NCBI GenBank assembly: GCA_002110465.1
Contig: NEED01000028.1
Coordinates: forward strand, 1-44,902
Reading direction: 5' to 3'
DNA: 44,902 bases
Origin: an unicellular cyanobacterium SU2
Lineage (GTDB): Bacteria > Cyanobacteriota > Cyanobacteriia > Cyanobacteriales > Microcystaceae
Part shown: in pieces, positions 42,714 through 44,902 of the stretch
Numbering within the stretch: the first letter of the stretch is position 1
Layout: the number at the start of each line of letters is the position of its first letter
Notes under the pieces: generated by a model
The model's input: the letters and a program-made list of their open reading frames with translations, nothing else
The model's database searches: none
What the model was told of the DNA's origin: nothing
Translations under genes and position numbers: made by a program

Positions 42714-43436
42714 TTAACTAAAAGAAGCCGCTAGCCAAAATAGACTATCTACTAAGATTGTACTCAATACTGCACCTGCCATTGCCCACCAATGGGGATG
42801 AGGTTTTTGCATTGCCCACAAGCCAACGCCTAAGAGAATATTGACTAGAACGACCGCCCAACTCATTCCCCAGGGGGTTTGTACTTGATCAAGAGCCGCT
42901 TGAAAAATGGGGGTGGCTAAGGTGGGTTCGACTTGCATCAGTTGTCGCCAATGGGGAATTAATCCCGTCATGTAAAAATAAAAATCTGTAATTCCGGTTC
43001 CTAACAACGATCCTAAATAGAAAAAGTTCCCTATCTTACCCCAACCACGCCAGAGTCCCCAAATTGCCACTGGAACCCCAATGGATTCAATAGGAAGATG
43101 AATTAAGGGTTCCCAACGCAACCAACCCCAATACACAGAACCTGCCAACCAACTCCAGCTGAACCCCCACAATAAATCTCCCCAATGATAAGTCCGTTGA
43201 TGTTTCATCAGGTAAAATCCTAACCCAAGCCATCCCCCGGTCATTAATACGCTCAGTTCAGGACACAAACGAACTAAAGGAGCTTGGATAAAGACTGGAA
43301 CACAGACTAAAAATCCGGCAGCCAAAAATATTGGCCATCCTAGGAATGCTTGTGAATTCCTGGGAATTAGACTGAAGGACTGTTGGTGTGAGTCACCAAG
43401 ATAGTCAGGAGGCAGATCGGAAGGGGATGAAATCAA
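42714..43436 (-). CDS. DUF3120 membrane protein
   Basis: The 240-residue protein has six or more membrane helices separated by short loops rich in Trp and Gly (YHWGDLLWGFSWSWLAGSVY, PVAIWGLWRGWGKIGNFFYLGSL, LIPHWRQLMQVEPTLATPIF). This matches DUF3120, a family found in cyanobacteria and some plastids, with unknown function. The Gly/Trp-rich helices suggest a channel or pigment-associated role, but that is speculation. It lies upstream of the adenylate cyclase gene on the same strand. Confidence 0.8.
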   Translation of the reverse strand: MISSPSDLPPDYLGDSHQQSFSLIPRNSQAFLGWPIFLAAGFLVCVPVFIQAPLVRLCPELSVLMTGGWLGLGFYLMKHQRTYHWGDLLWGFSWSWLAGSVYWGWLRWEPLIHLPIESIGVPVAIWGLWRGWGKIGNFFYLGSLLGTGITDFYFYMTGLIPHWRQLMQVEPTLATPIFQAALDQVQTPWGMSWAVVLVNILLGVGLWAMQKPHPHWWAMAGAVLSTILVDSLFWLAASFS

Positions 43437-43522
43437 TGTCTTGTTAACCTAAATACAATTACAATTGTGAGAACTTTCTTCACTTAACTTAACTTATCGC
43501 AAAAATTATTCTCAGGCTATAT

Positions 43523-43534
43523 CCCCCTAGGGGG
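43523..43534. repeat. 12-bp perfect palindrome
   Basis: CCCCCTAGGGGG lies 87 bases upstream of the DUF3120 start, where an operator would be expected. It may also be a dispersed palindrome. The rest of the 454-base spacer holds a terminator (43587-43611), a second palindrome (43719-43736) and no gene. Confidence 0.5.
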
Positions 43535-43586
43535 CATACGATTTATCCTAACGAATATCTTAGGGAGAGTCAATTTAACCCATACG

Positions 43587-43611
43587 AAAAAACCAGGCCT
43601 GATGACCTGGG
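43587..43611 (-). terminator. probable terminator of the minus-strand gene at 43891
   Basis: On the minus strand CCAGG-TCATCAGG-CCTGG is followed by six T residues. It is 280 bases past the stop of the gene at 43891, so a long 3' tail is implied if it serves that gene. Confidence 0.5.
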
Positions 43612-43718
43612 TAAGGTTAATTGAGTGATTACTGTAGCTAACGTCTAATGACCAGTCCCAATTCTCATACTTTGGGCCTTCGATCAAACTAGCTAGTGAA
43701 TCTCCCGATCGCCCCTAA

Positions 43719-43736
43719 CCCCCTTTGAGAAGGGGG
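43719..43736. repeat. CCCCCTT/AAGGGGG dispersed palindrome
   Basis: CCCCCTT-TGAG-AAGGGGG is a perfect 7-bp stem. An eight-T run follows 15 bases later. It resembles small palindromes repeated across cyanobacterial genomes and the related hairpin at 11027-11044. Confidence 0.5.
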
Positions 43737-43890
43737 GAAGGCAACAGGATTTTTTTTGAGTCTAACTACCTACGAATTGACTGTCTGGCTTTTAGTCATT
43801 GAAGTTTTCTTATACTGCTCGAAGATGTCAGTATTGCTTATTCTGGAGTTTAAGACTTGCTAACTCCTAACACTTAACAGCAAACTACAG

Positions 43891-44280
43891 CTAATCACCT
43901 TCCCAGTCGGGGCAATGGGGATCATCCCATCCATAAGGATGCATGGCACAGACCAAAAGGTTTTGCCCATAAACTCGTCCATGATAGTGGTGACAACCCT
44001 GACAAGCCGGATGAACGTTCGAGGTCGGATTAATTTTGGGGGATATCATCAACTCTGTATCTTCCCAAAATGAGGAGGAAACTGTTTCGTGATCCTCTGA
44101 AGGAATTTCTATCACCTGTTCAAAGATCTCTTGTAAGAATTGTTCTATATCCCCGACAAAATCACTATGAACTTCTTGAGCAATTTCTTCAACCGCTTGA
44201 CCAACTCCATCAAAGAAATCATCAAAAGCTGATGTTATTGTTTCAGACCAATCTATTAACTCTTTTTGCCAGTCTTCCAT
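43891..44280 (-). CDS. acidic protein with C-terminal Cys/His cluster, unknown function
   Basis: The 129-residue product has an acidic amphipathic N-terminal half (EELIDW-like start, then SAFDDFFDGVGQAVEEIAQE and IEQFLQEIFEQVIEIP). The C-terminal cluster HPACQGCHHYHGRVYGQNLL continues VCAMHPYGWDDPHCPDWE and contains four cysteines and several histidines, a probable metal-binding or iron-sulfur site. I know similar unnamed cyanobacterial proteins. The N-terminal half resembles membrane-surface helices. It is on the same strand as, and 84 bases after, the phasin-like gene, with which it may be cotranscribed. Confidence 0.7.
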   Translation of the reverse strand: MEDWQKELIDWSETITSAFDDFFDGVGQAVEEIAQEVHSDFVGDIEQFLQEIFEQVIEIPSEDHETVSSSFWEDTELMISPKINPTSNVHPACQGCHHYHGRVYGQNLLVCAMHPYGWDDPHCPDWEGD

Positions 44281-44364
44281 AGAAAATATTGAGATATTGT
44301 TATCGAATCGAAGTCATTAGATAGAAGTTTTAAAAGTAAAAAATGTTTTCTCATATAATACAGT

Positions 44365-44736
44365 TTAATTACGTTTCAAACGCTGTAATTCTTCTCGCAA
44401 GGATTCTACTTGTTGTCGAAGTTTATCAACATCTTCTGGCTTAGAGGTTTCAGTTGTTTGTTCATCCTCCACGATAATTTCAATTAAACGAGGCTCTTGG
44501 TCAGAGGAAGAGGTCGATGAGTCTTCGGTTGTTTCCTGAGCTTGTTTTACTAACTCATCAACGTATTTACGAGCTTCTTCGGCGGTTATTTTCCCTCGCG
44601 CCACCATTTCATCGGCTACTTTCTGGGCTTGTTCCTCTAACTCAGAGAAACCCATGCGAGCTTTCTCATTGGCATAAGATGCTAGACCTATTCCCAGATA
44701 AAACGCTTTTTGAACCAAATTGCTAAGATCAGCCAT
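44365..44736 (-). CDS. phasin-like / PhaF-type small helical protein
   Basis: The 123-residue protein has an N-terminal amphipathic helix (LVQKAFYLGIGLASYANEKA), a helical segment with KITAEEARKYVDELVKQAQE, a Ser/Asp/Glu-rich linker and a C-terminal coiled coil (VDKLRQQVESLREELQRLKR). The order resembles phasin/PhaF-type proteins that coat storage granules or act as small scaffolds. No PHA synthase gene is in the window, so the role is open. Length is normal for the family. The right end of the window after it (44737-44902) contains no further gene. Confidence 0.7.
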   Translation of the reverse strand: MADLSNLVQKAFYLGIGLASYANEKARMGFSELEEQAQKVADEMVARGKITAEEARKYVDELVKQAQETTEDSSTSSSDQEPRLIEIIVEDEQTTETSKPEDVDKLRQQVESLREELQRLKRN

Positions 44737-44902
44737 GACTTAAATTTTTGTCCTTACAACTCAAGCAACATCTTCATCTCTCAGTATAGCCATGTCTCGA
44801 CTCAATGAATTCCGGCAAAGATAATTAGGATTAATTTGGGAAGCTGAAAGGATAAACCCTAGACCAGTCTAATCATTCACTAATAACTATTGATTAATAA
44901 CT

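Noticed and set aside
1-44902. Many GCGATCGC sites as regulatory elements
   Set aside because: These are HIP1 sites spread through genes and spacers of cyanobacterial genomes; none here has a position that suggests a specific role beyond use in a few hairpins.

Overview
The window reads as chromosomal DNA of a unicellular, fairly AT-rich cyanobacterium, plausibly of the Crocosphaera/Cyanothece/Rippkaea type. Evidence: many GCGATCGC (HIP1) sites, a Gap2-type glyceraldehyde-3-phosphate dehydrogenase, ferrochelatase with a chlorophyll-binding-like tail, a CBS-CP12 fusion, DUF3120 and DUF4214 proteins, and heptamer tandem repeats. The genus is inference. I saw no rRNA, tRNA, CRISPR array, intact transposase or prophage.

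Layout. 1-2.3 kb: the tail of an unidentified gene, two small envelope proteins and a His-rich CobW-family metal GTPase. 2.6-9.6 kb: a surface-glycan cluster of polyprenyl-phosphate-type GT2, FAD oxidoreductase, a GT-C-like membrane enzyme, a coiled-coil methyltransferase and a sugar C-methyltransferase. 9.9-10.9 kb: gap2 on the minus strand. 11.2-13.8 kb: murC-murB. 13.9-17.0 kb: a cobalamin riboswitch and the cobalt ECF transporter cbiMNQO. 17.3-20.4 kb: a YbaB/EbfC protein, a polysaccharide deacetylase and a GHL10 glycosidase. 20.4-22.2 kb: repeat-rich DNA with a dead Uma2 gene, an orphan small gene and the CBS-CP12 gene. 22.2-24.5 kb: four minus-strand genes (small protein, GST, YqeG phosphatase, methyltransferase). 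24.6-25.8 kb: hemH.

26.3-34.0 kb is the most distinctive stretch. It holds a coiled-coil methyltransferase, a GT4, a GT4-sulfotransferase fusion and two paralogous DUF4214 proteins, with miniature transposable elements between and after them. I infer a locus making a methylated or sulfated surface glycan next to genes for secreted proteins. 34.5-36.6 kb: an EF-G-like GTPase preceded by an overlapping 28-codon reading frame. 36.8-41.3 kb: a YaaW-family protein, an O-antigen ligase-like protein, a two-helix small protein and a GT39-like enzyme. 41.4-44.7 kb: a miniature element with a clear target duplication, then minus-strand FHA-adenylate cyclase, DUF3120, Cys/His-cluster and phasin-like genes.

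How the genes connect. Three separated blocks (2.6-9.6, 26.3-31.0 and 37.8-41.3 kb) supply lipid-linked sugar transfer, polymer decoration and ligation functions, so much of the window serves the cell envelope, together with murBC and the deacetylase. gap2 and the CBS-CP12 gene are both linked to the Calvin cycle but sit 10 kb apart and are not an operon. Several starts are best placed by Shine-Dalgarno spacing at TTG or GTG codons and differ from the longest open frame; this is stated for each gene.
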